Shown here piece by piece: positions 38,901 through 52,867 of a stretch of 64,000 nt of DNA. The position numbers and the translations under genes were made by a program. The stretch is taken from assembly GCA_034509425.1 (NCBI GenBank), contig JAVTVJ010000068.1, positions 3,224,001 through 3,288,000 of the forward strand, read 5' to 3'. The DNA is from Eopsaltria australis (taxonomy: Eukaryota; Chordata; Aves; Passeriformes; Petroicidae). Each line of letters starts with the position of its first letter. Position 1 is the stretch's first letter. Below the pieces are notes generated by a model. That model was not told the DNA's origin, did no database searches, and was given only the letters and a program-made list of their open reading frames with translations.

Positions 38901-39144
38901 AGCTGCTGCCCAAACATGAGGTACCAGCCCAAACTTGCAGCCTTTTGTAGCTGATGTTATTGGAAATATTGTGGAGGAATCTGAGCTACTTTTTGAGATT
39001 GCAGTTATGGGCACTTTCTGGGAAGGGCTTTCATTGGGCTGAATTGGTGTCTTTGCCTCAGCAACAGGATTCTGCATCTGCACCTGGAAGTTGCATTTCA
39101 TGAACTAATTCAAAAGATGTGACTCAGTACAATAGTGGCATTCC

Positions 39145-39172
39145 TGTATTTAGAAATATATTTCTAAATACA
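39145..39172. repeat. Perfect 28-bp palindrome
   Basis: The half-site TGTATTTAGAAATA is followed at once by its exact reverse complement TATTTCTAAATACA, with no spacer. The core AAATATATTT recurs at about 39178-39187. Such a perfect AT-rich palindrome can form a cruciform or a hairpin in RNA. It shows no link to a TE that I can recognise. Confidence 0.95.
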
Positions 39173-42100
39173 TGAAGAAATATATTTAATGTGTGGTTGT
39201 AAATAGTATATGCACAACTTTCTTATTCATTTAGAATTAGAGCACAGCAATGAACAAAGAAACAAAGTCTTTGTACAAAAATGAGCTTTGTATTACATAA
39301 AGTCATATGAAAATAATTTCATTTAATATATTCATTTTCATTATCTATAATGTAGTATCTGTGGAAAATTATCTTCTGCCAGACTTTAAAAGTAATTTAT
39401 TCTAATGGTTTTTGGCACAGAAGTTTTTGTCTTACAATGTTTTGGAAAACTAGAAAACCAAAACCAAGGCTGCCTAGAGAAACTTCTGCCTGGGAAAATA
39501 CTCTAATCAAGAACATGTTTTCTCCACAAATGCCCCTCACAGATTTTACATTAAAACTTAATCTTCTCTAGTTTAACAGGAAGAAAAAAAGAAGATATTT
39601 TTGCCTTTTGAAGGTATCTTTCCTAATTTTGCAAGGCAATTGTACAATCTCATCACATTTAGGGCTTAGCTGCAGAACAAGACAAACTTCACTAGTTCCA
39701 GACTAACTCATCCATTCAATTTACTTCCAAATCTAATGCAGTGCTTACTGAAAGCAGAAGGAAAAAAAAAATTCTTCAATAGCTTCTAGATCAGTTCCTA
39801 ATAAAGGATTGGTTTCCAACAGTAAGCACTAGAAATAATCTTAGAGGGAAAATATTCAGAGTGGATTAGCTCTCTTCCTCTCAGGAGGAATAGAAATTTG
39901 AGTCAAAATAAGCATCTCAGATAATAATTAGGAAAATTGACTCTGTGAAATGCATACACTCAGTTCTTTAAGTTGCCACTGAAATGAACATGCTAAGTAA
40001 TTATCTTTGCTATGGAAAAATGCTGTGAGGCAATGTTAAGAGGAAAGTAGTGAATATCAGGGATCCTGATAGCATTTTCCGTGTGCTAAAAATGGGATTT
40101 TACTGGAACAAATTGTATAATATCCTCTCTAGTCATCTGAATAGCTGTACAAGTGCTTCAAAACCAGCTTCTTCACCTTATCACAAGGCTTGAATCTGAT
40201 GTCCAGCAGAGTGGGTTCCCATTGTGGAGATGGTGGACAGTGGGTGCCATGCCAGGAAGAAGGCAGCTGGATGCATCTCTCCTCTTCCCACAGGAAAAAC
40301 AGCAAGATCCCTGAGAGTGCACACAGGGAGCATATTCCATAGCAGTGCTTAATGAAAATGCTTTAGACACAGCAGTTGAAGGACTCACGGATTTCCACCT
40401 TACTTTGGCATGAATCCATTTTCCCTAAGGTGATGAACAGTGCTACCCTTGATATCACAGGGTCAGGCCTGTGGCTGGACATATTAGGAAATCATATATT
40501 TATTGCTTGGCTTCCAGAGAATACTTTCCCTGCTTTCCCTTTAATAGAGAAAGAGAAAAGAGCTATGCCAATGTATGAAACATAAAGTAAATCCCATGCA
40601 TTATTGGTATTTGCATCAGTGCTAAAGACCCTTGTGTGAGGATGTGTCCTTGAAGTAGCCAGGACATTGCCTGTTTTTCCCTGACCTAGGAGAATGCAGT
40701 GAGGGATCTGAGAGGCACAAGGGCTGGTGCAAGGAGAAAGGGAGCTCAAGGATGCAGGCAATGGGGAGATGTGGGAACGAGATGGTCAACACAGACACCT
40801 TCTTGGGCTGCTCTGCAAGCCTGGCCTGAGGCAGGAGCCAACTGTCCCCAACAGTGTCCCCTGGGCTGGACCAGCCAAGGGAAACAAGGAAAGGGGTGGG
40901 ACTCCCAGGGACTCCCAGGGGTGGGAAGTGGCCCAGTAACAGCCAAGAGCAGACTCCCAGATCAGACTAACAGGAAGGAGGAGAACTCATCAAAGATGAG
41001 TCAAGTCTAAAGTATGTATTTACAGAATGTCTTCTGTCTTATCTGCTGAGTGCAATCCCATAATAAAAATCCAAATTCTACAGCAAAAGGCTTGATTGGG
41101 CACCATGGTCCAAACAGGAAGAAATCATAACGTTGCATATGGAACCAGAGGGAGTCTTTAGCAGGGTTTTCCAGTGAGAAAATGAGAGCAGTAATCACTT
41201 AATTCACACTGGAGACACCACCTCCTCCTCTCTCTGCATTGTCAGGCAGAGATGTTATGAAAAAGCATGAGAGTCTGGCAGTGAAGAAGCTGCCAATGTG
41301 TGGTTAAAGTTTTCCTCTTAGCCATTGCTTGGAGTTCAAAGGGGATGCACGTATGGCTGCATTTGGGGGAGACCAAGAAGAGCAGCGTGGACAAATGTCT
41401 ATGATGAGCTAATTAACCTTTAGAAAAGGAGAGTGAGAGCATTTTTCCCGTAATAAGGTAATGAATTCTGTCCTCTGGGAGAGATGAGGGACATAATCAA
41501 TGAGGCTCCTAACAGGGGTTTGCCAAAGATGCTCTTCAGAGTAGGGGTGAAAACCAGGGCTGTCACTGAGTCATTATCTTAAAAAACAAGAGCTGAAAGG
41601 GCTGCCTGCTGCAGGAAAATTGGGTTCCCCTTCCATGTGTATTACATTACATATAATAGGACTTTGAAAGCATGTTTTCTGCTTGGAAGATATCACAATT
41701 TTCCACTAATCCATGAAAGAAACAAAGCTAAAAGAAGAAAAAGTATCTTTTTCTTGACAATTTTTCCTTATAGTAGCTCAAGTCAAAACCAAGAGAAACC
41801 TTTATGTTGACCTAGGATGTAAGCCAAGATGTTACAGGTTGATGGTGAAAGTTTGAATTTGGGCAGGGTCCCAGCCTACATCTTAGCTGTCTGCTGTTGT
41901 GGCACATTTGCCTCTCACTTTGGAGCCCAGTGACTTTGTTTTCCTGAACTACCATCATGAGAGGTTTCATCACTGGCCCTTCTGGTGTTGCAAGTCAGTA
42001 AGTGAGGTCAAAAATGAAGAATTTGCTAAAGAACATTTAGAATTTCAATGAAATTTTCCTCTCACCAGAATCTGTGTGTATAACAGTCCTTCAAAAGCCT

Positions 42101-42548
42101 GTTCAAAAGGAACCTGGCAGAGGCTAAAGAGCATTTTAATGTTTCCTTTGATTTATTAACACTAGCTCAGTTTTTAATTTGCAGGAAAGAAGTGCTCCAT
42201 TAATACCCACAGTAACATTTCACATTAAACATCCTAAATGTGACCTAATCTATTTTTAAAAGAACTAATTCCCATGCATTTGTAGACTTATTCCAGGCGT
42301 TACCAAGGCTCAAAACATGGGGCCTGTCCCTGACTTGCAGCAAGGTTTCCTTGAACAGCTGCACTGTTATTCTATCTGTAGTTTTCTGAAATAATATCAG
42401 TGGGCAGGACTTGTTTTATGGCACTAAAGAAACAAAGGAGGATATTTTAGCATAAAGGAAATTTGCATATTTGCTGCTATAATAGCAGAGAGAATTTCAC
42501 TGGAAATTGATAGCTTCTGCAAATTGTAAAGATTGTATTGCATTTGTG

Positions 42549-42563
42549 CACACACACACACAC
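42549..42563. repeat. (CA)7 microsatellite
   Basis: An uninterrupted run of about 7.5 CA units. Confidence 0.9.
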
Positions 42564-42771
42564 TCCTTTCACTTTGCTTCCCTCAGTCTTACTGCAGGAT
42601 TTCTTTGACTGATTTCCCTGAAAATTTCATCTGCTACAAAGTGCTAGCTAGTGCTGTAGCACAGATAAATATCTACCTTCTTTTTCTCTGACCTAGATGT
42701 GGAAAAGGTCCAAAAGTTATCTTTAGCCTGATTAATCTAGGTCTGATCTGCTAATATGCTGCCATGGATTA

Positions 42772-42784
42772 AATATATATATAT
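42772..42784. repeat. Short (AT)n tract
   Basis: About six AT units inside TTAAATATATATATATCATATG. Confidence 0.8.
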
Positions 42785-45700
42785 CATATGAAATAGCTGA
42801 GGCACAGCTCAGACATCCTGCAAATGGCAGTTCTGGGGTGTACCTGCAGTGGGTTTTGCTAAGCAGGCACTCTGCCCAGTGCTCTCTGATGAGGTTTCTG
42901 GGTCACATCTAAAGACTTCAGCAGAAAATGTGATTGTGGTTACTACTGATGGACATCTTTCCTGCAACTTAAAATTTGAACTGATGTTAATAAATCACAA
43001 GGGAATAATTTACTAAAAAGGGAGAACTCTTTAACCTCTGCATGGTGCCAGCACAAGAGCCACAACAATGCAGAAGGATACCAGAAGCCCCTTTTGCAGC
43101 TGGGGAGGGTCTCATGGTGCCTGGGGAAGCAATCCCAACTTCCCAGACACCCTGCAGGGCATAAAGGGGCTGCCTTGCAGCAGCAGACAGGTCAGGGGAC
43201 ATCCAGACTACACTATCAGCAATGTTCATCCTTGGAGCAGCCCAAGAAGAGGCTACTTTACAAATGGTTTATTCTCCTCACCACAGCTTGAACAAATTGT
43301 CTTTTCAAGGTTGCCCAAGCCCTAATGTTCACACTTCTCTTTTCAAGCTGTGATTAGATGATCACATGGCTACACACTGGTGGCTTTTGCAACTGCCTCG
43401 TGCACATCTCACTTCTGGCACTTCCCTGAGGGGTTTTCTAGCTGCCCTCCCATTTTCACTAGCTATTCTCCCTTCAGGCTGGACAGAAGAAGTGAGCCAG
43501 GTTCTCTGTAAAATAAGAAAGACAGAGAAAAAACCTACCTGCCAACACCAAACCATCCAGAGAGCTGCTCCCCAGCTCAGCCACACTGGCTTGCGAGGTT
43601 CCCCATGAGCTGATGGAAGGGCAAGAGGGTGCAGCTCTGTGTGTGCAAAAAATAAAGTGTAACTGGAAAGGAAAACGGAGGAGGTTTAGGAGATACCTCA
43701 GAAAAGATCAGAGACTTCAAGAAAGTGCTAACTTTCTTGCAGAAAGCAGAAGGAGAACTTAAAACAGAGAGAAAGGGTCCTCTTGCTCATTTCAGTGGTC
43801 ATATGAATAAGGCAAGCAGATCTCCACCTCTTCAAGGATGTTGTCACCAATTGTTGCTTTTAAAGAAAATTGCCTGGCAGATCCCCAGTATCAGCTACTC
43901 ACTCAGAGGAGCTTTTCTATTATTAGGGCAGTCAGCTGGGAGAATGGCCAAGGTTTATATTATCTCCATTACCAGCCAGCTTTAATGGTACTGGAGAGCA
44001 TCTATGATTTTTGGAAGTATTACTGTATCCTTTGGACAGTACTCCAATGTTCCCCGGTTTCAAGAAGGTTAGCACTGGCCCCTCAAAAGAAAAACTAAAA
44101 TTCTAGGCTGAAATAATGAAAAATCAAGATGTGAATGACCTTAAGAGATTGCAAGATGTACTTTGGCCTCAAAGTGACTGGCTAAAGATGGAATACTGGA
44201 TGTGTGTCCCCTGGGACCTCCCCTTAGTTCTGCCCTGTCTCATAGCAAACTTTTTGTCATGCACAGCTTTTCTCATTTGCATATACCTGTGAGAAAAAGA
44301 TCAGTTTCTCCCCACAAAAACGTGCAGCATCTTTACCAACTTTTCCTGTTTCATGGGGATTTGCAAAAGCAATTATTAAATTTTAAAACAACAAAGTCAT
44401 TCAGCAGAGAAACAGTTTGCTTCAGAAAGCACCATTCAACTTTTTAGTGTTGAACATACAGGTGTTAATCCAAGCTAAAGAGCACACTTGGTTGAAGAGT
44501 TCCTGAAACCCCATTGTACCTGCTAATTCCTGTAGAACTGTTATTTTCTAAACTACTGCATCTCTGTTCTAGAGTAGTGGCTTACTGGGAGATTTTTTTT
44601 CTCTTTTTTAATTATATGTTTCCAATTATGATCACTGGGCTTCAAGGACAAAGGATTTTTTTATTATTATGCTTTTCATGCATCATTGGAGCACCTAAAG
44701 TGCTTCCAACAGATTCAGAAAATCAGGCTGCCTGTACTGAATGAATTCTTCAAAAACAGTGATATTATTAGCTCTTCTGTGTCATTGAACAGACAACCTA
44801 AATGCTAAAACCAGAAATTTCATTAAAGATTAAAGAAATATCATTTCACGTTTCACCTGCTCCATTAATATCAAAAATGAATTCTATCTTTCATGACACA
44901 ACTGAAGTGCAGTGTAAGATTTAAGATATACCATTATTTAATCTCTTTCAGAGAAAGAAAAAAAATGTTCAAAATCCTTGAAGAGCTGTGTCTGAGCATG
45001 ACAATATGCTTTGTCTGACTGTTTTAAGTCACTAAAGAATATTTTGGCCATGTGATATTTCAATAGCTACTGTTCTTCATGCACCACTTGAAATATGTTA
45101 ATGGAGACATAACTCTCAGGAAATGCCAAGCACTTATTCTCTGAGCATAAGGCCTCCAGAGATTTCTCTGTTGGAATACCCAAAAAGTGAGGCACTCAAA
45201 ATCATTAAGTGCTTTTGGAAATCTCAGTCTGGAATATTATGGTTAAGCTACTTTTGCCTGGAGTTTTTCCTGGTCACTTACTTTCAGCTCCATCTTTCTC
45301 TTTCTTCTCCCAAAGAGTAGTTTCTGAGCAGACTCCTGGCCTTTCCACCAGAGGCCACAACCCCTGGGGACATGGTGAGTTGTATTTTATATCTCTGCAG
45401 CAAGAAGAGGACTGTACAAGTTCCCTTAACATGAAAAAGAAAAACTGGAAAAGATGCCTGTCAGACATTTTTCTAAGAGCATCATCCTAGCAAAAAAGCA
45501 AGTTCAGAAGGTCATCCCATCATGTTAACATTCCCCATGTACCTTATAGCAGAACATTAAAAAAGGACACCAACATCTTCCCAGAAAATACGTCCTCCTT
45601 GTTTCTGAATGATTTTCAGCAGAGGCTTTCAGAAGACAATCAATATTCAAGAGTAACTCTCCCACAAGCAGAATGCAGATCTCAGTTTTGTCCCCTTCCT

Positions 45701-46269
45701 GGAACTATGCATATATATATTTGTCACATCAGTTCCACTGTCCTCTAGCAGGAGCCATGGGCTGCTCTACCATGATTCTGCATGTCACCATTTTTTGCAC
45801 TTTTCCTGTGTTTTGGACCCCTGCTTTTTCCAGTGGCACATCCTGGTGTCAGCATAGGGCAGGCCATGGGGCTTTGCACAGGAGAGAGGATGAGCCTACC
45901 CTGGGGAAAAAGGAAACCTCCTGGCAGCACCATCACACTTTTGAAATGAGTGAGGTTTCTGCAGCAGCCCTCTGGAAAGCAACACAGCCAGGGTTCCTCA
46001 ACCAGCATTTCCCTGCAGATATCCTTATCTGGCTATGGTAAGACTGTACAGTTTTCCAGTCCACATACCTGTGCAAGATGTTGAGTCTCTATTTTAAGGA
46101 AAGAACAGCACTAATAAATAAAATGGAAAAAAAGGCAAAAGCATGGGTTTTTATGAAGCTACAGCCCCAGGGAAGCTTTACAGAGATTGAGCCTCTGGAA
46201 CACCAGGAGTGGCTTTTAATTGCCACTGTGCTTTCGGAAGTGGTTGCCAGCCTGTGGCTATGTAGGACC

Positions 46270-46800
46270 TGACAGGTCTCCTCCTCCTCCTCTGTGCTAC
46301 CCTGGCCCATGAGCATGTGTCAGATACCAACAACATCCCCCCTTTTGCTCCAGCCTCCCCTGGGCCAGGGTAGAGCTGAGCTCATAGGGGCTCCCCCTTA
46401 TTTCAGTTTTTGCTTTCCCTCCCATGGTGGGTGAACAGAGAGCTTGGCCACAGGCAGTGCACCCTGCCCCCCTCCCCGAGCCTGTGCAGCCCCCAGGGAC
46501 AGGGGCAAGCTGTCCCTAAGTGCTCCCAGCTGCCTCGGACACACGGCTCGTGGTTGCTGGGGCAGTTCAGCCAGCACTGCCAAACCACAGTGACAGGTCA
46601 TTGGGCTCCTACAAACATTACTGAGATGTTTGCTGCTCACGCTGAAGTGCCACATGGGCTGCAAGCTGTTTTCTCTTGGCTGAGAGCTCCGAGGGAGACA
46701 ACCCCAGCTGCCTGGTGAGCAGGAACTTCTTCCCCGGCTGCCGACCAAGCAGGGCGAGAGCACGTTTGCTTTTTGCTTGTAGAAAACTCCTGGCAGGGAT
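46270..46800. other. GC-richer patch with open frames on both strands
   Basis: This block is visibly richer in G and C than its flanks and includes CCTGCCCCCCTCCCCGAGCC and a group of CpGs between about 46485 and 46760. Open frames of about 100-120 codons occur on both strands, including 46398-46763 on the minus strand. Composition alone explains that, and no domain was recognised. It may be a decayed repeat, a weak CpG-rich regulatory region or unannotated exonic sequence. Confidence 0.35.
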
Positions 46801-49800
46801 GCGTCAACTTTATCTCAGCTTCTCACAGAAATCTCTTTCCTCTAGGTACTACATGAGTCAAAGATTTAAACAGGAAAAGACTCTCAAATGTACAGCCTTG
46901 AAAAAAACCCATCCAGATCCCAGCTCCCTGATGTTGCAAGGAGCACAAGGATTTTCCCATGATCAATTTTCCCAGCTGATCCTGAACAGATACAAGGATT
47001 CCTGCAGCAGCAAATGTTTGCTTCCAGTTGAATTCCCCTGGTTGACCTTCAAATCCTTTTACAAAGACTCCTGGTATTCTCACTGCCCTGCCAAAAAGAT
47101 TTCTGGGATTGGCAAAGGTCTGGTGAACTGAGCAGACAGAGGAGAGCAAGTGCAGCTGAGCTCCTTGATGGTCCCAACTTACTTCTCAGCCCACTAATTG
47201 CTCAGCAGTGCAAACAAGTGAAAAACAAACAGCTCCTACTGTGGAGGGCTGTGAGCAAACCTAAATTATTTGGGAAAGAGAATCCCTTCAGAGCCCCCTG
47301 TTTTCCTGACAAAGCAAGCTGAAGAATTATAATGGATGAAAAGCTTCCTCCTGTGGTTTCCAAACTGAAGATGCCATCATTCAAAAACATGAATTTGAGG
47401 TTATCCAGAAAATGTTTCACTATCCCTCAAACAATCTTTTGAATCCCCCCACAAACCTAATATTATCAGTAAAAGATTTTTATTTTATCAGTACTGAAAT
47501 ATTTTAAGACTAATAAATTTAACCTTCACAACTACTATGGCAGTCATTAAAGAAAACTGAATTCATATTTTGATGATCAGAAAAGGTTACATTAAAAATT
47601 TAGGTTTAAAACTTTTTAGCTTTCTGGTCTGTCGAGATTAGGTCATAGGAAACATTATGGATGGAAGCAACCTGGTCAAAATACCTCTCCCGAGGACTTG
47701 ATTGATTTCCAGGTGTATAAAACCTCATGGAGTTGTCTCCTTCTTGGGCAACATGCAGGATCCATTTGAATAATCCCAATTTAAACTACAATCCTTATTT
47801 AGGGCCTTTTCTCATGTCAGGGCCTGGGACTCTGTCCCTCTGTGCTTCAAAGGTTTGAGGATGGCAGAGATGCTTCCAGGAGTATCTCTTTCCCTGAGAG
47901 CCTCCTGAAAAGACTCCCCTGCTTTGCTGTAAAAGTTAATATTGAGGTGTAGAGGAAAAGTAAAACAGCCTCTGAGGATAATAAAAAGGTATTCAGGAAG
48001 GCGTAATTTGTGCATACGGCATTCATGCACAGACATTAATTTTAGGTCAATACCTAATTGACCTCCTTTTAATTCAAAAAGCATCACCCTCGTCAGTATT
48101 TCAGTGAGATACCATGTTGAAGAGAATCCAGAAACACTTTGATGTTTTCTTTCCTTTGGAGAATGGCTAGAAGGACAAACAGGCACGCTGAAATGCTGTT
48201 GGACTTTTTCTTTGGAGCCATTGTCAAAGGACACATTTTCATAATTGATCTAGGAGACTGCTTTCCTTTACCACTTGAATCCATATAACCCTCTGTAGAT
48301 CTGGCCAAATTCAACTTTTGTAATTACATTTTCCAAAGCAGAGTAAGCTTAAATCAATAATTAAACAAAAATTAGTTAGCACTTTTGATTTATTTTGCAT
48401 TTTTTAATGTAGACTTACTGAAAGCTGACATAATTTATGGACATCTCCTTCAAGCATTTACAGTCTAAACGATAATTTAAATGAACTGGAAAAAAAAGAT
48501 TACTTCTATGAGTTGAATCAATGTGTCATGAATTGGCATACTGCATTAAGCAGGGCAAGTAAAATTGGATAGAGCAGTTATACATCCTGGAGTACAAGGT
48601 GACTGCTGTGTTCTCTGAACCTCAATATTTGCACCTTCAGGAGTGCTGAAGAGTGGAACAGGTCTGGGTAACCCAGTGGTCTGCCTATATTTTCTGAAAA
48701 GAAAAAACATCCTAACTTTACCCTGTGGTCTAAGTCTGGGTTACTCTGAGGAACTTTATTGAAAAATCTAATACATGTTTTCTCTACAGAGAAATATTGA
48801 GGTTTCATGGGTTATGGTGTTTTTCTGTTCACAAACAAATATTTTTCTTTTTCCTTTTTTTTTTTCTTCACATTCAGAGCAAGTTGCTTCATAGTGGTTG
48901 GCTCTAACGAGCTTGATAAAGCAATGGCATAGATTACTCAAATTTTTCACATAGTTGTGTCTTACTGAAAATGAGCACTTAGCCATGCCTGAAGAAACTA
49001 AATAACAACTTATCTAACTGATTATCAGTATTCACATTCGTTTTGTTATAATCATAGCCAGGGACAGTTAAATGGTATATGGCCCTCTTAAATTAGGCTG
49101 CTTCTTACCTGTGATAAAATCCGAGGTACTCACAGTAATGCACATATGAGCTGGCTTTAATGTAGTGGACGGGTAAAACAATGCAATGAAATCTGTGCTC
49201 TGGTAACTTCAAGCTGTCTGAGTAATCTGAGAGCCTGGCTGCCTGGAGAGCAGCACAGGGAGGTTGTTGCTGCTATATCTGCACTGCTGCTGTTATTGTG
49301 ATTGAGCTTGTACTGGTATTGAATTGCCACTATTATTGAATTAGTGAGGTTAAGCCTGCTTGGATATGCCAGCATATAGAGAAATCACAGCTGTGGCTGC
49401 AATTTAGACGTAAATTTTGCAGGTTCAGGGGTAGTAATCTGTGATGATTTTTCCTGTGAATGAGTTGCACGTTGATGCATTCTTGGTCTGGTGGTGACTG
49501 CCCTTCTAGACTCATCACTCTGGGCCACTCCAGGTCCCAGGCTCTGCACACCAAGGGATTTTCATTCTTCATTTATGTCCTTTTACCAGGGAGCAACCAA
49601 GTTTCAAAAAAGTCCAGTGTTAAATGATGACTGTGAAGTCCACCTGCCATAGAGGGTGCCTGCATATATAAAGACAGGGGGAAGAAATCCTGATGAGAGT
49701 CCACTGAACAGAAATCTGCAGGTAGGAGCCAGTTCCTGTGAAGAGGCTGTTGGGCTCAGTACACCCCAGTCCTGCTGAACAAGAGTAATGTTATTTGAGA

Positions 49801-52800
49801 GAACAGAAAGAGAGGGTGAGAAAAGAGGTGACTGAAGGCATCTGACAGCTGTCAGGGGTGTGAACTGGAGGATGTGAAGAATTCCTCACTAGCATGTACA
49901 CTCTATGAGCTAGGATGCCAGCCACAGGGAAGATTTCAGCCAACATCTTGGACCAGCCTTCAAGTCCTGCTCTTGTATTTAGATTTCAGTTTAGAAGGTG
50001 ATTTTTAAAATTTGTTTAAAAGATAGTAATTGGAGACTGTTGTCTAACATGCATTTTGGACTGAAGAGAACCTAAGTGCAGATATTTTCTAATTTCAGAG
50101 TGATTGAATTATCACTCAAAAGAATTTCTTAATATAGTTAGTGAATATAATTAGATCACAGAGGCTGGCTTAAAACACCATCACAACTGTATCACAAGTG
50201 GAGATGTTCAGCATAATAGCCCCTCATTTCACATCTCTCTGTGCATCAGCCTGGCGTGCTTTTATTCAAATTCCCCCCATAATACCCACTGTTGATCCAA
50301 TCACTCTTCTGAGAGGTAGCTCTGACATTCTGACAGCAAAAGTAGCAATGTTAATATCTGATAGATGTCAACAACAGGGAAATGTCACAAGAAAGAGATG
50401 AAGGGTGCAAGACAAAATGCAGTCGGGGGAAGAGGAAAGGTAGAAACAAGATTCCTTTGTTCCCACTCATTGTGTGCTAGACTTGGCTAAGCAGGTGGGA
50501 TAGGGAAAAAATTCAAAAAAGCCAGGAGTCAAAACATCTAGAAGTCAGGAGTGGAATGAAAACCACCTTCTCCCACCAAGACACATTTGATCTCGACATG
50601 CATGAAGCAATCGAGGCGATGGTTCCCATGGCTGATTGGCTCTATCACTGCATCTACTACTACTGAGGTGAATATTTTTGGCAAGCACCATCTGTGTTGA
50701 AGGCTCTTGTCACTAGCAGCTGGATGCATTACATATAGGACAAAGAGTAACCAGAGCCTGAGCAGGTACCAGCCCAAATACTACCAGACTCCCATCCACT
50801 TCCCTGCCAATTGAATACTAGTTACTTTATAGTGGATGCTTAAATACGGTGTTACATCTTCTCACACACCTCTGTGACCTGAATATGAGCAAGTAGATAA
50901 GTGATTCTGCAGGATCTGAGCCACACTAGAAGAAACTTCCCTAGCTCACCTACTAGATCTTTTACATGCAGTAGCTTGGTGTCCTAAGAAAACAATGCTT
51001 AAGAATCACAGCTTTTGAGCTCCCTGGGTAACTGCAATCAAATGTGGTAGTAAGGTCCATGTTTAAAATACTGCAAAAGATATGTGAAAACTAAGATCTC
51101 ATGGGAAAAAATTAATTCCTTCATCTCCCTGATGAAGAGTTAGGCAGATTTCGGGTATAACACATACTTGTAACAATTGCTTGCTGTGCAACAAGCATGT
51201 ATCTTGCCCTCAGAGTGAGTTGTCATAAGGGACAAAGAAACTGAAATTACTGTAAAGCAGGGAAGGTTTTTGAGTATGAGGTTTTGAGTATAACTGATTT
51301 TTTCCTTTCACAGAGTACTGAAGGGTCTTACCAATGGCACCAATTGAAGACAAAATAGCGAAAAAAGAGTCCATCTCAATGCCTGTTCAGCAAAGAGGTA
51401 ATCACTCTAAGTAAGCCTGTGTTGTTCTCCCTAAGCCTTTGACCACCTGCAATGCCAGGTAAAGAGGCAATCAGTGCTGAGAGCCTCTTGGATTTAAGAT
51501 TTTGACAGAAAATTAAAGGGTTCCTGGAGAGGGCTGTCAATAGCTCACTAGTGCAGGCAGCAACCCTACTGCTGGGCAAGAAGGACCTGTGATATCCCAA
51601 ATCAGCTTTTCTCTGGTACCAGCAAGAGAGCTGCTTTTAAACAGGTTTAAAGCCAGTGCCTTAGGCATTCACAAGTCTTCCTCTTCACAGATGAACTAGA
51701 CCAAGATGGAGAAAACACAAAGAAGTAAAGTGCAGAAGAGTTACATTAGGGGGAGTGACACTACATGGAGATGTTGCATTATGTTCAAACCATGTATTAT
51801 TTACCCAATGTGTTTATACTTAATGATTTATTTCAAAGAAAGGGAAACAATTTCAGGAATGAGAATACTCAGCTGGCGCCTGTAAACAGCCTTAAGTCTA
51901 CCCTGCAGTGACACCTTGAGGGGAAAACATTAAAAATAAATAACCAGAATGAGCATTTCAAATCAATGCTAAAGGAACAGGAAACACAAGAATACCTGGA
52001 CAGAGAGCTGCCTGGTCTCCTGGAGCAGCTCATGACAACGTGGAGTTTTATGGCACCATCCTGACAAACAGCTTTCTGTTAAGCTGTACTATCTCTCAAC
52101 TTCTTCTGTACCCATCCAATATTTCTAGTCTCACTTGCTTTTCTGTTTTTCCTCTTCTCCAGAGGAGATACAATTATCTCATGGTTTTCAGGAAGTGTTT
52201 AGGATCGACATTTGGTTTTGACATTATTTCTGCGCCTAAAAATTATCTTACACTAAAAACTGTCTTGTTTTTTTTTAGAAGAAGATATCTGTTATTGCTT
52301 GTGTCAGAGAATAAATTGCTTAGCCTCCTGGAGAGCAATGGAAAGCCCCAGGGTGACCTGGAGGTGGCTTCCTTGTGGGAGCCTGGTCTGGCCTGGCAGA
52401 TTTGGCTGTGGGATCAGTCTGGTGGTTGCACCCATAGGGGGTTAATTTGTTCTGGCCCCTCTCCTACTCACCAGCCTTTTCTTTTTGTTGAACACTCAAG
52501 ACTGGTCATAAATACAAGCCTTTACAGAAGTTTCTGTAGACATGACCCAAGAATGGAATCAGAGATGTGCTCCTGGAAATGGCCCTCACTTAGGGCTGTG
52601 TGGCCTCACCTCTCCTGAGGCAAATGTTTGGGGAAATGTCCCCTGTTTTAGCAAACTACAGTGACCAGCTGTCTTGGGTGTCCATGGGATTGTTGGTTAT
52701 GAGGAAGAGCAGCTGCAAATGATCACTGCTTTTCCAAAGGGCATTCATATGGAAATGAATACTTGTATAAGACATCCATATATGTGAGCTACACCTCTGT

Positions 52801-52867
52801 GCTGTGTGGTCAAGTAGCAGGTCAGCCCTCAAAATATTTTGTAACACCTCCAGTGGGGCTCTGGTCC

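Larger units (their letters stand above)
35906..52867. other. 3' flanking DNA without a recognised gene, first part
   Basis: No exon of a known protein was recognised in these 17 kb. Open frames reach about 150 codons (for example 46676-47131, +), but they lack family motifs and often have an equally long open frame opposite. The stretch holds (CAG)5 at 35929-35943, a perfect palindrome at 39145-39172, a short (CA)n at 42549-42563, an (AT)n at about 42772-42784 and a GC-richer patch at about 46270-46800. Regulatory elements of GLRA2 may lie here, but nothing in the sequence proves it. Confidence 0.7.

Noticed and set aside
46398..46763. 121-codon minus-strand open frame in a GC-rich patch
   Set aside because: No start context, domain or similarity is apparent. 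GC-rich composition alone yields such frames on both strands.
46676..47131. 151-codon + strand open frame
   Set aside because: No recognised family, splice context or promoter. Random open frames of this length are expected in 64 kb of six-frame sequence.
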